Below are positions 27,932-37,773 of a stretch of 50,797 bases of DNA, one piece after another. The notes below the pieces were generated by a model. The model did not search any database. It saw only the letters and a program-made list of their open reading frames with translations, and was not told where the DNA came from. Both the position numbers and the translations under genes were made by a program. Source of the stretch: Natrinema pallidum DSM 3751 (GTDB lineage Archaea; Halobacteriota; Halobacteria; Halobacteriales; Natrialbaceae); contig NZ_AOII01000071.1 of the NCBI RefSeq assembly GCF_000337615.1, forward strand, positions 39,044-89,840. Reading direction: 5' to 3'. Each line of letters begins with the position of its first letter. Position 1 is the stretch's first letter.

Positions 27932-30900
27932 TTACTCCGCGGCACCCCACTCGGCGACATGCGTCGGGCGGTCGGTTACCGACGCGACTTCGAGGTCGCC
28001 CTCGAAGCTCTCGAGCGCTTCGACGTAGGCCTCGGCGCTCGCTTCGGTCGACAGGTAGGGGATTTCCTCCTCGACGGCCATCTCCAGCGAGTCGCGGTCG
28101 CGGCTGACGACGAAGTCGACTGCTCCCTCGCGGATGGCTGCCGGCACGTCGTCGAACTCGGCCACGTCGAAGTGATTCTCGAAGCCGTCGACATCGAGGT
28201 CGACCACGGCGGTCCCCTCGCTGACGGCGTTGCCGGCGGCCTGCTGGGCCTTCCAGTACGCCGTGCCGAAGTCGCTTGCGGTGCCCATGACCTCGCCGGT
28301 AGACTTCATCTCCGGGCCGAGACGCGGGTCCGAGCCCGGCAGGCGGTCGAACGGCAACACGACCTCCTTGATCGAGGTGTGGTCGGGAATCCGCTCGTCG
28401 GCCTCGAGACTGGCCAGCGTCTCGCCGGCCATGACCTTCGCGGCGAGTTTGGCGATCGGAACGCCGGTCGCCTTCGAGACGAAGGGCACGGTCCGCGAGG
28501 AGCGCGGGTTGGCCTCCAGCACGTACACCTCGCCGTCACGAACCGCGAGCTGGACGTTCAGCAGGCCCTTGGTCTTGAGCGCCTCGGCGATGTCCTCGGT
28601 GACCTCGCGGACGCGTTCGAGGGTGTCCGCCTCGAGCGACCGGGGCGGGATCATACACGCGGAGTCGCCGGAGTGGACACCCGCCGTTTCGACGTGTTCC
28701 ATGATGCCGCCGATGATGACGTTGCGGCCGTCCGAGACGGCATCGACGTCGAGTTCGATCGCGTCCTCGAGGAAGTCGTCGACGAGGATCGGCTTGTCGG
28801 GGGCGACGCGGACGGCTTCCTCGATGTAGGTCCGGAGTTCCTCGTCGTCGTAGACGACCTCCATCGCGCGCCCGCCCAGCACGTAGGAGGGGCGCACGAG
28901 GACGGGATAGCCGATATCGTGGGCCAGTTCGAGGGCTTCCTCCTCGGAGAAGGCGGTCCCGCCGTCCGGCTGCGAGATGCCCAGTTCGGCCATCAGGGCG
29001 TTGAATCGGTCGCGGTCCTCCGCGAGGTCCATCGCCTCGACGGAGGTCCCCATGACCTCACAGTCCAGCCCGCGGCGCTGCAGTTCGTCCTCGAGCGGTT
29101 CGCCGATGTTGACGGAGGTCTGACCGCCGAACTGGACCATCACGCCGTCGGCACCGGTCGCCTCGGCGACGTCGGCGACCTCCTCCGCGGTGATGGGTTC
29201 GAAGAACAGCCCGTCGGAGGTGTCGTAGTCCGTCGACACCGTTTCGGGGTTGTTGTTCACGACGTAGGCGTCGATCCCCAGTTCGCGCAGGGCGCGGACC
29301 GCGTGGACCGAACAGTAGTCGAACTCGACGCCCTGGCCGATACGGATCGGGCCGCCGCCGACGACGATCACGCTCTCGAGGTCGCGGTCGACCTCGAGTT
29401 CGCCGGCCGCGGCGTCGCCCAGCAGCGGTCCCGATTCGAACTCCGACTTGCGGGCGGAGTAGTAGTACGGCGTCTCGGCCTCGAACTCGCCGGCGCAGGT
29501 ATCGACCTGCTTGTAGGTGCGACCCGGGACCTCGGTTTCGACGGTATCGACGTCCGCACCGGCGGCGGACGCGATCGTCGCGTTGGTGTGGCCAGCGATC
29601 GCGGCCTCGGTGAAGTCACCCTCCTGGGCCGCCAGCGTCGAGTCTGCGATACGCTTGAGGCGCTCGGTGTACCACTCGAAGATACCCGTCAGCTCCTGGA
29701 CCTCCGCGACGGTGTAACCGCGTTCGAACGCCTCGAACATCGCGTAGGGGCGATCCGGCGACGGGCGCTCGAGGTAGCGCTCCTCGAGTTCGTCATCGCT
29801 GACCGCAGTCCAGTCGACGTCTGGTTCGTACTCGCTCGAGCGTAAGGCTTTGAGCAGCGACTCCTCGAACGTGCGGCCGATGGCCATCGCCTCGCCGGTC
29901 GACTTCATGGCCGTCGTCAGTTCGAAGTCGACGTCGTCGAACTTGTCTTTGGGCCACCGGGGGACCTTGGTGACGACGTAGTCGATCGCGGGCTCGAAGG
30001 CGGCGGTGGTCTCGCCCGTGATCTCGTTGTCGATTTCGTGGAGGCGTTTACCCAAGGCGACCTTCGCGGTGACGCGGGCGATCGGGTAGCCGGTCGCCTT
30101 CGACGCGAGCGCCGAGGACCGGGAGACGCGGGGGTTGACTTCGACGACGCGATACTCGCCGCCGGGGGTGCCGTCGTCGTGCCAGGCGAACTGGATGTTA
30201 CAGCCGCCCTGAATGCCGAGTTCGCGGATGACCTCGAGCGCGGCGGTACGCATCTCCTGGTGGCCCTCGTCGGGGACGATCTGGGAGGGCGTGACGACCG
30301 TCGACTCCCCGGTGTGGATGCCCATCGGGTCGATGTTCTCCATGTTACAGATGATGATACAGGAGTCGTCGGCGTCGCGCATGACTTCGTACTCGTACTC
30401 GACCCAGCCGGCGATCGACTCGGTGATGAGGACCTCGCTGTTGCGGGAGAGGCGCAGTCCCTTGCGGACACGGCGGAGGAGTTCGTCCATCTCGTGGACG
30501 ACGCCGGACCCGGACCCGCCGAGGGTGTAGGTAGTGCGGGCGATGACCGGCAGGCCGCCGACTTCGTCGACGGCGGCCTGGACGCGTTCGTGGAGGTCGT
30601 CTTCGGTCAGTTCCGAGACCGTCTCGCCCTCGTCGAGCGAGATGGTCGTCGAGGCGGGAACCGGCTGCCCGATCTTCTCCATGCGCTGGCGGAAGAGATC
30701 GCGGTCTTCGGTGGCGTAAATCGTGTCCAGCGGCGTCCCCATGATCTCGACATCGTACTCCTCTAAGACGCCCTCCTCAGCGAGTTCGGCGGTGACGTTC
30801 AGGCCGGTCTGCCCGCCCAGGCCGGCGATGACGCCGTCGGGGTTTTCCGCCCGGATGATCTCGGCGATGGCGTCGGTCGTGATCGGTTCGATGTAGACCT

Positions 30901-31108
30901 CGTCGGCCATCTCCGGATCGGTCATGATCGTCGCCGGGTTCGAGTTTACGAGGACGACGCGAGCGCCTTCCTCCTGAAGCGCCCGACAGGCCTGTGCGCC
31001 CGAGTAGTCGAACTCGGCGGCCTGTCCGATCTGGATCGGGCCGCTCCCGATCAACAGGATCGTGCGTCCGTCCCCCGTCTCGCCGTCTGCGGCGGTGTCC
31101 GTACTCAT
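27932..31108 (-). CDS. carB: Carbamoyl-phosphate synthase large subunit
   Basis: A 1058-residue CarB making carbamoyl phosphate from bicarbonate, ammonia and two ATP for arginine and pyrimidine synthesis. The duplicated ATP-grasp halves are evident: IGSGPIQIGQAAEFDYSGAQ in the first and VVGGGPIRIGQGVEFDYC in the second. Each is followed by a VNSNPATIMTD or VNNNPETVSTD motif and a metal-binding EVNPRVSRSSALASKATGYP or EANPRSSRTVPFVSKATGVP segment. The C-terminal about 120 residues form the MGS-like allosteric domain. The ammonia-supplying small subunit carA is not adjacent. A TATA-like TTATTA (rc of 31139-31144) lies about 33 nt before the start. Confidence 0.98.
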   Translation of the reverse strand: MSTDTAADGETGDGRTILLIGSGPIQIGQAAEFDYSGAQACRALQEEGARVVLVNSNPATIMTDPEMADEVYIEPITTDAIAEIIRAENPDGVIAGLGGQTGLNVTAELAEEGVLEEYDVEIMGTPLDTIYATEDRDLFRQRMEKIGQPVPASTTISLDEGETVSELTEDDLHERVQAAVDEVGGLPVIARTTYTLGGSGSGVVHEMDELLRRVRKGLRLSRNSEVLITESIAGWVEYEYEVMRDADDSCIIICNMENIDPMGIHTGESTVVTPSQIVPDEGHQEMRTAALEVIRELGIQGGCNIQFAWHDDGTPGGEYRVVEVNPRVSRSSALASKATGYPIARVTAKVALGKRLHEIDNEITGETTAAFEPAIDYVVTKVPRWPKDKFDDVDFELTTAMKSTGEAMAIGRTFEESLLKALRSSEYEPDVDWTAVSDDELEERYLERPSPDRPYAMFEAFERGYTVAEVQELTGIFEWYTERLKRIADSTLAAQEGDFTEAAIAGHTNATIASAAGADVDTVETEVPGRTYKQVDTCAGEFEAETPYYYSARKSEFESGPLLGDAAAGELEVDRDLESVIVVGGGPIRIGQGVEFDYCSVHAVRALRELGIDAYVVNNNPETVSTDYDTSDGLFFEPITAEEVADVAEATGADGVMVQFGGQTSVNIGEPLEDELQRRGLDCEVMGTSVEAMDLAEDRDRFNALMAELGISQPDGGTAFSEEEALELAHDIGYPVLVRPSYVLGGRAMEVVYDDEELRTYIEEAVRVAPDKPILVDDFLEDAIELDVDAVSDGRNVIIGGIMEHVETAGVHSGDSACMIPPRSLEADTLERVREVTEDIAEALKTKGLLNVQLAVRDGEVYVLEANPRSSRTVPFVSKATGVPIAKLAAKVMAGETLASLEADERIPDHTSIKEVVLPFDRLPGSDPRLGPEMKSTGEVMGTASDFGTAYWKAQQAAGNAVSEGTAVVDLDVDGFENHFDVAEFDDVPAAIREGAVDFVVSRDRDSLEMAVEEEIPYLSTEASAEAYVEALESFEGDLEVASVTDRPTHVAEWGAAE

Positions 31109-31136
31109 TTGTCTTGTCGAAACGGAGTTCGCACAT

Positions 31137-31146
31137 CGTAATAAGC
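31137..31146 (-). promoter_or_regulatory. TATA-like promoter element of carB
   Basis: The reverse strand reads GCTTATTACG about 33 nt upstream of the carB ATG, predicting a very short leader. Confidence 0.45.
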
Positions 31147-31373
31147 CCCACGATACAATACGAATCTCGAAACGGCTTTTCGAAATTCGAATTCGATCGG
31201 CGATGGCACCTCAACCCGGACCGCGTTCGCAACGGTCGCGGCGGGTTCGGTGGTTGGGTGTGACTGTCTTCCGCTCCCGTCGCGGGTACTCCGAGTGGTG
31301 GTACGGCCGGCTATAATCGAAAATCCCGGCCACACGCCTTATCACGACGCGTTCCGTTCTTCGTATCAATTAG

Positions 31374-33755
31374 ATGGCTGCGTCCGGCACTCCCCGCTTC
31401 CAGCACCCGATTACCGTTATCTACGCCGACCCGGACTCCGCGGCTCGCCGTCGAACCGTCGACGAACTCGAGTCGGCCGCGGACGAACTCGCGATCGATC
31501 CCGTCGCGACGCCGGCCGAGCTCCGCGGCGCGCTCGTGGACGCGGACGAGCGGACGTGTGTCGTCACCGAATATCGGTTCGCCGAAACGGACGCGCTGTC
31601 GCTGTACGACCGCATCCGGGGGGATGGGGCCGCCGAGATTCCGTTCGTACTCTACACCGCCGATAGCGACGAACGGCTCGCGAGCGACGCCATTACGGCC
31701 GGCCTGTCCGGCTACGTCCCGAGAGATGTCGCGGATTCGACGGAGCGACTCCTCGCACAACTCCGGACGGTCGTCGACGGACGGGGCCGGTCGGGCGACG
31801 CACGGGCCGTCGATCCGCCCCCGTCGGCCCGAACGCCAGATATCGACTGGGATCACTTCACGACGCTTTTCGAGTACAGCCCCGACGCGATCATCGTGAC
31901 GCGCCGTGCCGATCCGAATCGAATCGTCGACGTCAACCCCGCGTTCGAGGAGATTTTCGGCTACGATCGCGATGCTGTCTCGGGGGACTCGCTCGACGAT
32001 GTCCTCGTCCCCGACGACGACGAGCCAGTCTGCATCGCGGGAACGGTTGGGCTCGGTGACGTAGTCACCACGGTCGTCGAGCGTCTGACGGTCGACGGCC
32101 CCAAACACTTCTCCCTCCGCGGGTTCGCGGCCGAGATCGACGGCGACATCTACGAGTACGCGATCTATACCGACATCAGCGAGCGGAAGCGTCGCGAACG
32201 GGAACTCGAGCAGTACCGGACCCTCGTCGATACGGTCGGCGATCCGATGTTCGTCCTCGACGCCGAGGGACGGATCGAGATGGTCAACGACGCGATGGCG
32301 GACGTGCTCGGCAAGTCGCGTGCCGAACTCGTCGGCGAGTATCCCGGCGACTATATGCCCGACGAGGACGTCGAGCGGGCGAAACGGACCCTCCGCGAAA
32401 TCCTGTCCGACGACGATCGGACGTGGGATACCTACGAGATGCAGTTCGAACCCGTCGACGGCGACCCCGTGCTCGTCGAGAACAACGTCGCGCCGCTGGT
32501 CGACGACAGCGGCTCGTTTACCGGCAGCGTCGGCGTCATCCGAGATATCAGCGACTACAAGGAGCGGGAGCGACGGATACACCGTCTCCACGAGGGGACC
32601 CGTCGACTGATGGCCGCGGAGCGCACCGAGGAGGTCGCTCGCGTCGCCACCGAAATCGCCCACGACGCGCTGTCGCTCGAGATGAATTCGATTCATCTGT
32701 ACGAAGAACGGGCGGACGGCTCCCCACGGGATGACGACAGATCCGCCGCCACCGATACGAGCGACGACGCCGACGGGGACCGCGGCATGCTCGTTCCGGT
32801 CGCGATGACCGACGAGACGAAAGCGCTGCTCGGGACGGTCCCGACGATCGAGGCGGGCAACGGCATCGCCTGGGACGCCTTCGAGGCCGGCGAGACCATC
32901 GTCCACGGCGACGTTCGCTACGCCGAGAACCTCCGAAACCCCGAGACCCCGGTCCGGAGCGAGATCCATATCCCGCTCGGCGATGAGGGAATCTTCATCG
33001 CTAGTTCGACGGCGACGAACGACTTCGAACCGGAGACCGTTACGCTGGCACGCATCCTCGCGGCCAACGTCGAAGCCGCCCTCGAGCGGGCCCGCCGCGA
33101 GGACGAACTCGCCGCGCGGACCGCGGAACTCGAGCGCCAGAACGACCGGCTGGATGCCTTCGCGAGCACCGTTTCCCACGACCTGCGGACCCCACTGACG
33201 CTCGCGGCGGGCCACCTCGAGAACCTCGAACCCCACATCGACGCCGAGGGCGAGCACTACCGCGCGGAGATCGAGTGGGCGCTCGAACGGATGGACGTCC
33301 TCATCGAGAACGTCCTCGCGCTGGCCCGAAGCGGACAGCGACTGACGGAAACGGAGCCGGTCGCTCTCGATGCCGTCGTCGAGCGAGCGCATCGAACGGT
33401 CGACGCCGACGTAACCGTCGTTCGGGAGGGGACGTTACCCACGGTCGAGGGGGACGAGGAGCGACTGCTCGTGCTCTTCGAGAACGTCTTCCGAAACGCG
33501 CGTGAACACGTCGGACCAGACGTAACGATTACCGTCACGGCAACCGAAGACGGGTTCGCGATCGGCGACGACGGCCCCGGTATCCCGCCGCACGAGCGCG
33601 AGGACGTCCTCGAGTTCGGCTACAGTACTGCCGCGGACGGCACCGGTTTCGGGCTGGCGATCGTCTCCGAGGTCGTCGAGGCCCACGGCTGGTCGATCTC
33701 CGTCGACGAGAGCGAGGCTGGCGGGCTTCGGTTGGCCGTTTCGTTCGGGGAGTAA
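31374..33755 (+). CDS. Multi-domain sensor histidine kinase with a pseudo-receiver
   Basis: A 793-residue soluble kinase. Order: receiver-like domain (about 13-130), PAS1 (about 160-270, YSPDAIIVTRRADPNRIVDVN), PAS2 (about 280-400, LVDTVGDPMFVLDAEGRIEMVN), GAF (about 420-570), HisKA with the phospho-accepting His in FASTVSHDLRTPL (about 601), and HATPase (ENVFRNAREH, DDGPGIPPHE, GTGFGLAIVSEV). The receiver-like domain has Glu (E66, VVTEYRF) where the phosphorylated Asp belongs and Arg for the usual Lys (YVPRD). It probably cannot be phosphorylated and acts structurally. No membrane helices are seen, so it senses a cytoplasmic signal. No response regulator is adjacent. Confidence 0.93.
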   Translation: MAASGTPRFQHPITVIYADPDSAARRRTVDELESAADELAIDPVATPAELRGALVDADERTCVVTEYRFAETDALSLYDRIRGDGAAEIPFVLYTADSDERLASDAITAGLSGYVPRDVADSTERLLAQLRTVVDGRGRSGDARAVDPPPSARTPDIDWDHFTTLFEYSPDAIIVTRRADPNRIVDVNPAFEEIFGYDRDAVSGDSLDDVLVPDDDEPVCIAGTVGLGDVVTTVVERLTVDGPKHFSLRGFAAEIDGDIYEYAIYTDISERKRRERELEQYRTLVDTVGDPMFVLDAEGRIEMVNDAMADVLGKSRAELVGEYPGDYMPDEDVERAKRTLREILSDDDRTWDTYEMQFEPVDGDPVLVENNVAPLVDDSGSFTGSVGVIRDISDYKERERRIHRLHEGTRRLMAAERTEEVARVATEIAHDALSLEMNSIHLYEERADGSPRDDDRSAATDTSDDADGDRGMLVPVAMTDETKALLGTVPTIEAGNGIAWDAFEAGETIVHGDVRYAENLRNPETPVRSEIHIPLGDEGIFIASSTATNDFEPETVTLARILAANVEAALERARREDELAARTAELERQNDRLDAFASTVSHDLRTPLTLAAGHLENLEPHIDAEGEHYRAEIEWALERMDVLIENVLALARSGQRLTETEPVALDAVVERAHRTVDADVTVVREGTLPTVEGDEERLLVLFENVFRNAREHVGPDVTITVTATEDGFAIGDDGPGIPPHEREDVLEFGYSTAADGTGFGLAIVSEVVEAHGWSISVDESEAGGLRLAVSFGE

Positions 33756-33798
33756 CTGATACCGACTCCGCCGGGCTGTAGATGTCCGCGGCCGCCTC

Positions 33799-34335
33799 TC
33801 AGAGCGGCTGGTCGTGCTCGCTTTCGAACTCGCGCTGGCGGCGGTACTGGTCGACGAACTCCGCGACGTCGAACTCGAGCATCTGGGACTCGAACTCGGT
33901 CACGGCGTCGTCGTTCTCGGCGTGACTGATCGCGTGCTCCATGAGTTCGACGACGAGTTCGACGACGACCTCGTGGAGGCGGCGGGCATCGAAGTCGGTT
34001 AGCCACAACAGCGTGTAGCCGACGGCACCGTCGTCGCTTGCGTCGTAGACGACGACCTCCTCGGGGAACTCCTCGAGAACCACGCCCAGCAGGTGTGGCG
34101 TCCCGAACTCCTCGAACTCGTCGTCCGTGTCGATCGTCTCCTGAAGGACGGCGACGAGCGACTCCGGGAAGAAACGCGAGGGCGGATGTACGTCGGTCAC
34201 GACGGCGTGAGCGTCGCCGCAGGGACAGGCGTACTCGCGCATGCCCAGATCGATCTCGTGGGGATCGACACGCTCCCCGCAGGGGAGCTCGAGGCGATCA
34301 CCGCTGTCGGAACCCGGAGCGCCGGAATCTGCCAT
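33799..34335 (-). CDS. Conserved haloarchaeal protein, probably DUF5815
   Basis: A 178-residue protein with a compact Cys site near the N-terminus (ELPCGERVDPHEIDLGMREYACPCGDAHAVV, residues about 17-48), giving three Cys and a His that could bind zinc. It is followed by an alpha/beta body with an acidic helix-rich end. It looks like the haloarchaeal DUF5815 family, which has no known function. I recall this family but cannot verify it here. ATG 34335 is chosen because the conserved part follows at once; the upstream open frame is Arg-rich and non-coding. Confidence 0.75.
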   Translation of the reverse strand: MADSGAPGSDSGDRLELPCGERVDPHEIDLGMREYACPCGDAHAVVTDVHPPSRFFPESLVAVLQETIDTDDEFEEFGTPHLLGVVLEEFPEEVVVYDASDDGAVGYTLLWLTDFDARRLHEVVVELVVELMEHAISHAENDDAVTEFESQMLEFDVAEFVDQYRRQREFESEHDQPL

Positions 34336-34725
34336 TGTGAGCGCTTCGGCGGGCGCGGACATAAGCGCGACGACTCGCGGAGAACGGGCGGCGGCCCGGC
34401 TTTTGCGACCGAGTCGTCGAAAGGGATGGCGGAGCGTCCAGCGGGACGCTTCAGACGGTGACTCGAGCGCGCCGCAGTAGACCGTCTTCGTCCCCGCTGT
34501 GGTGGCGACGGATACCCGCACGGACGGCGTTCGAGGCCGACTCGAGAGAGACGACCCGCGACGAGGGAATCGCGGTCGACGACTGCGGAGTGGACGTGCC
34601 GACTCGCGCGGTCGACGCGCAACTGTGGGGGCAGGGAGCAGAGAACCCTCAGTACGACACGCTCCTCGTGACTTCAAAACGGTTTCAGGACCGGTGGGAG
34701 CGCCCGGTCGATCCAACGGCGTGGC
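34336..34725. other. 390-base interval without a supported gene
   Basis: Several overlapping frames are open, as expected at this GC content, but none has both acidic composition and a good start. A short perfect hairpin lies at 34433-34450 (AGCGTCC/GGACGCT around an AGCG loop). The right part precedes the end of the - strand gene at 34726 and so holds its downstream region. Confidence 0.5.
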
Positions 34726-35136
34726 CTACGGCCAGTCGTCGCGGACCTGTTCCGCGTCGTCGTCCTCGTCTTCGGCGTGGCTCGCCACGATCCAGTCGGC
34801 CGCCTCCGCCGCGTCCTCGACGTCGAGATACTCCCAGCCGACCTCGTCGGCCAGTCGCTCGTCGTCGTCGTTTGCACCGACGTAGACGTAGCGTTCGGTG
34901 TCGAACTGGTCTTTGACGCCCTCGAGGCTCTCCGCTTTCCCGCGGGGGCCGGAGAAGAAGTCCTGTCGGATGCGGTTCTTCCGCGTGAAGTTCGTCACGA
35001 CGTAGGTCGGTTTCTCCGAGACGACGCCGATGTACTCGGTCCACCCTCTGGCGTCTTCGAACACGCGCTCGGGCGAGGCGAGTTCCTTGAGCGCCTCGAG
35101 CTCGAACGCCAGTGTCATATCGCTGTCGCCGTTCAT
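34726..35136 (-). CDS. Conserved haloarchaeal protein, possibly DUF7124
   Basis: A 136-residue acidic, soluble protein. The ordered part is residues 7-115: TLAFELEALKELASPERVF, then GWTEYIGVVSEKPTYVV, a basic strip TNFTRKNRIRQDFFSGPRGK that could contact nucleic acid or phosphate, and WEYLDVEDAAEAADWIV. I associate this with the haloarchaeal DUF7124 family, function unknown, with moderate confidence. A downstream ATG at 35118 would remove six residues and fits the conserved start equally well. Confidence 0.72.
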   Translation of the reverse strand: MNGDSDMTLAFELEALKELASPERVFEDARGWTEYIGVVSEKPTYVVTNFTRKNRIRQDFFSGPRGKAESLEGVKDQFDTERYVYVGANDDDERLADEVGWEYLDVEDAAEAADWIVASHAEDEDDDAEQVRDDWP

Positions 35137-35221
35137 GCCTCACCGAAGGCGCGCACGCGGGAAAACGACTTCGATACCACCCACCGGCGAGCGGGCCGAG
35201 CCGCGACGCACCGGGGTCGGC

Positions 35222-35470
35222 TCAAACGCGTGCGACGCGGTAGTAGTCCGTGAAGACCAGTATCTCGCCCGGTTCGAGGTCCGTCGCGGCGGTCGAGACC
35301 GGTCGGTCCTCCGAAACGGCGCGATAGACGGCCGCCAGCGTCTCCGTGTCGAGCTGATCGACGTGGCGAACTGTTGCGCTCGCCGCGACTGATTCGACCT
35401 GCTCGAGTCGAGCATCGGCGTGTTCGATCCGTACCGATCGACGGCGGCGTTCACTGGCAGCCATGTTCAT
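35222..35470 (-). CDS. Small haloarchaeal protein of unknown function
   Basis: An 82-residue protein (start ATG 35470) with a basic N-terminus (SERRRRSVRIEHADARLEQV), two probable helices and a C-terminal beta-strand pair (EPGEILVFTDYYRVARV). A TATA-like TATTAAG (rc of about 35494-35500) is about 27 nt upstream of this ATG, consistent with leaderless transcription. An in-frame ATG lies at 35479. No family is recognised. Confidence 0.65.
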   Translation of the reverse strand: MNMAASERRRRSVRIEHADARLEQVESVAASATVRHVDQLDTETLAAVYRAVSEDRPVSTAATDLEPGEILVFTDYYRVARV

Positions 35471-35647
35471 TGCTACCAAATGTCCGATACTGACTTAATA
35501 GTTCCGGCGCGGGGAGCGACTGGTCACGGCACGGGCGACACTGCGTGTCCCAGTTGCTACGCGGCGGGGATCGAACGGACTGCCACCGAGCCGGCGCGCT
35601 CGGCGACTCGAGAACGCGAAAAAACGGACTCCGTTGGGCGAACCGGA

Positions 35648-36886
35648 CTACTGTTCCTGGGGCGCTGCGAGGTCGTCCAGATCGACGGACTGTTCCAGGA
35701 GCACGTCGGCCTGGTCGGCGACGACGCGCTGTTCGCGCATGAGCTGTTTGAACTTGCTCTGGGGCGAGAGGTCGCCGATGAGGACGCCGCCGACGATCCG
35801 GCCGTCCTTGAAGGCGATGCGACGCCACTCGGTGTCGCTGTAGCGCCGTTCGGCGTGTTCGTCGCCCAGCGTCGGGTGACCGAACGAGAGGAACGGGAAG
35901 TCGAAGTGGGTAATGGAGTACGAGGAGACCCACTGGAACCCCTCGGCTTCCTCGTCGGCGGCCATGTTGACCGCGGCGACGCGGCCCTGTTCCTTCGCCG
36001 AGCCCCACGAGCCGTTCTGGGCCTGCTCGCCGAGCAGGACGTCGTAGAACCGAGTGAGATCGCCGGCGGCGTAGACGTCGTCGACGTTGGTCTGCATGTG
36101 TTCGTCGACGACGATCCCGTTGTCCCGTTCGATGCCGGACCCGCGGAGGAACTCGGTGTTGAAGTTCAACCCGATAGCGGCCCCGACGAAGTCACATTCG
36201 TAGCGGTCGCCGTTCGGATCGACGGCGGCGGTAACGTGTCCGTCGTCGTCGGTCTCGAAATGATCAACGCCGCTATCGAAGACCGGTTCGACGCCGACCT
36301 CTCGCATGCCCTCGTGCATGATCTCCGCACCGTCGCCGGAGAGGGCGTATCGCCACCAGCGGTCGCCGCGCATCAGGTACTCGGCCTCGATTCCCTGTGC
36401 ACCACAGACCGCGGCGAAGTCGATCCCGAGGAGTCCGGCACCGACGATGACGCCCTTGTCCGCGTTTTCCGCGTGCTCGCGGATGCCGCGGGCGTCCTCG
36501 AAGGTCCAGAAGTGGTGAATCCCGTCTGCATCGCTGTTTTCGACGGGCAGTTGTGTCGGCGTCCCGCCGGTCGCGACGAGCAGCTTATCGTACGGAATCT
36601 CGCCGCTATCGTGGGTGTTGACGACCTTCGCGTCGGTATCGACGCTCGTGACGTGGGTGTTCAACGAGAGATCGATCTCGCGTTCCTGATACCAGTCCTC
36701 GTCGTGAATCGAAATGGGGGCTTCGGGGAGCTTGCCTTTCGCGTGTTCCTTGATGAGAATCCGGTTGTACAGTGGCTCCCCCTCATCGGTGATGACGGTA
36801 ATCTTCGCGTCCGGGTCTTCCTCCCGGAGGGTCTCGGCGGCCGAACTACCCGAGATCCCGTCACCGATGATGACGTACTGAGTCAT
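35648..36886 (-). CDS. FAD/NAD(P)H-dependent pyridine nucleotide oxidoreductase
   Basis: A 412-residue two-dinucleotide-binding-domain flavoprotein, like rubredoxin reductases, ferredoxin reductases and the NirB N-terminal domain. The FAD motif opens the protein (YVIIGDGISGSSAAETLREE), the NAD motif is near 143 (GVIVGAGLLGIDFAAVCGAQG), and the second FAD motif TNVDDVYAAGDLTRF is near 285. There are no redox-active CxxC cysteines, so it is not a disulfide reductase. The electron acceptor is unknown. A TATA-like CTTTAAC (rc of 36909-36915) is about 26 nt before the ATG. Confidence 0.92.
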   Translation of the reverse strand: MTQYVIIGDGISGSSAAETLREEDPDAKITVITDEGEPLYNRILIKEHAKGKLPEAPISIHDEDWYQEREIDLSLNTHVTSVDTDAKVVNTHDSGEIPYDKLLVATGGTPTQLPVENSDADGIHHFWTFEDARGIREHAENADKGVIVGAGLLGIDFAAVCGAQGIEAEYLMRGDRWWRYALSGDGAEIMHEGMREVGVEPVFDSGVDHFETDDDGHVTAAVDPNGDRYECDFVGAAIGLNFNTEFLRGSGIERDNGIVVDEHMQTNVDDVYAAGDLTRFYDVLLGEQAQNGSWGSAKEQGRVAAVNMAADEEAEGFQWVSSYSITHFDFPFLSFGHPTLGDEHAERRYSDTEWRRIAFKDGRIVGGVLIGDLSPQSKFKQLMREQRVVADQADVLLEQSVDLDDLAAPQEQ

Positions 36887-37190
36887 ATCGGGAACGTTCG
36901 TAATGCGGGTTAAAGTGGGTTGCTATCTCGTCCATTTTACCGTACGGGGGGCGTTGACACTACGATCGTAAACTGAACCCCGAATATATTCACCAGAGTA
37001 GCTCCGGCCCAACGGTTCCGATACCAATTCTCGGGCGAGCACGGGTTGCCGCCATCTCCGACGCCGGTCCGTCACCGCCGATCGACCTGCCCGCCCGGAG
37101 TAGCAACGGGGCTCGAGCGTCGACGAACCGGCGTCGGGCCTAACAATGTTGTCCGAACGGCTCTTTAGGACTCCGTCCCAAGGCGAAGAC
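36887..37190. other. Divergent promoter region with palindromes
   Basis: These 304 bases separate the oxidoreductase gene from the divergent DUF6149-like gene. They contain the oxidoreductase TATA element at 36909-36915 and two short palindromes, CCGTACGG at 36940-36947 and TACGATCGTA at 36961-36970. A locally AT-rich segment, ATATATT, lies near 36984. The palindromes are candidate operators. No gene is seen. Confidence 0.5.
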
Positions 37191-37769
37191 ATGAAACTCC
37201 GTCAGAACGCGAAACACTTCGCCTATCGGAAGGCCCTCGAGACGCCGGGCATCCGATCGGTGGCCAACTCGGGTCTCGTCAGGCTCCATACCAAGATCTT
37301 CGCCGGGAAGGCCGACCCCGCCCACGCCGAGGAGCGCACGGCCCACCTCGATGGACTCTTCGACGCGACGATGGACGCCTACCTGCGTGCGCTACAGGAG
37401 GGCTACTCCGAAGCCGAGGCGCGCGAGATCACGCACATCCAGGCCAACTTCGACTTCTACAACCACGGCTGGACCGAGATGATGGAGTTCCCCGCCGACG
37501 AACTCGAGGCCCACTACGACCGCTACGGCGACTTTTTCGACCGCTGGGACGTGACGATCGCCGAGCCGCTGGGCCAGTTCGCGCCGCCGGCGGGCCTCCC
37601 CGAAGCGCCCTCGACGCCCGAACGCCTCGAGAATCCCGACCATCCCCACGCCGAAGGCGGATTCGCCGACGATGTCTACGTCGAAACCGACGACGGGGAA
37701 CTCGTCGTCGGCGGTCGTGATGCGGCGACCGACGGGTCGCGAGCCTCGAATAGCAACCGAACCGATTGA
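37191..37769 (+). CDS. Conserved haloarchaeal protein, DUF6149-like
   Basis: A 192-residue soluble helical protein. The conserved core is about residues 1-130: MKLRQNAKHFAYRKALETPG, HTKIFAGKADPAHAEERTAHLD and REITHIQANFDFYNHGWTEM. A Pro-rich, acidic and probably flexible tail follows. It resembles the haloarchaeal DUF6149 family, whose function is unknown. ATG 37191 is chosen over 37146 because conservation starts at MKL and a TATA-like CTTTAG lies about 27 nt upstream. It stands alone. Confidence 0.82.
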   Translation: MKLRQNAKHFAYRKALETPGIRSVANSGLVRLHTKIFAGKADPAHAEERTAHLDGLFDATMDAYLRALQEGYSEAEAREITHIQANFDFYNHGWTEMMEFPADELEAHYDRYGDFFDRWDVTIAEPLGQFAPPAGLPEAPSTPERLENPDHPHAEGGFADDVYVETDDGELVVGGRDAATDGSRASNSNRTD

Positions 37770-37773
37770 CACA

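Noticed and set aside
27959-29845. 628-codon open frame on the + strand
   Set aside because: It is antisense to carB; no recognisable motifs.
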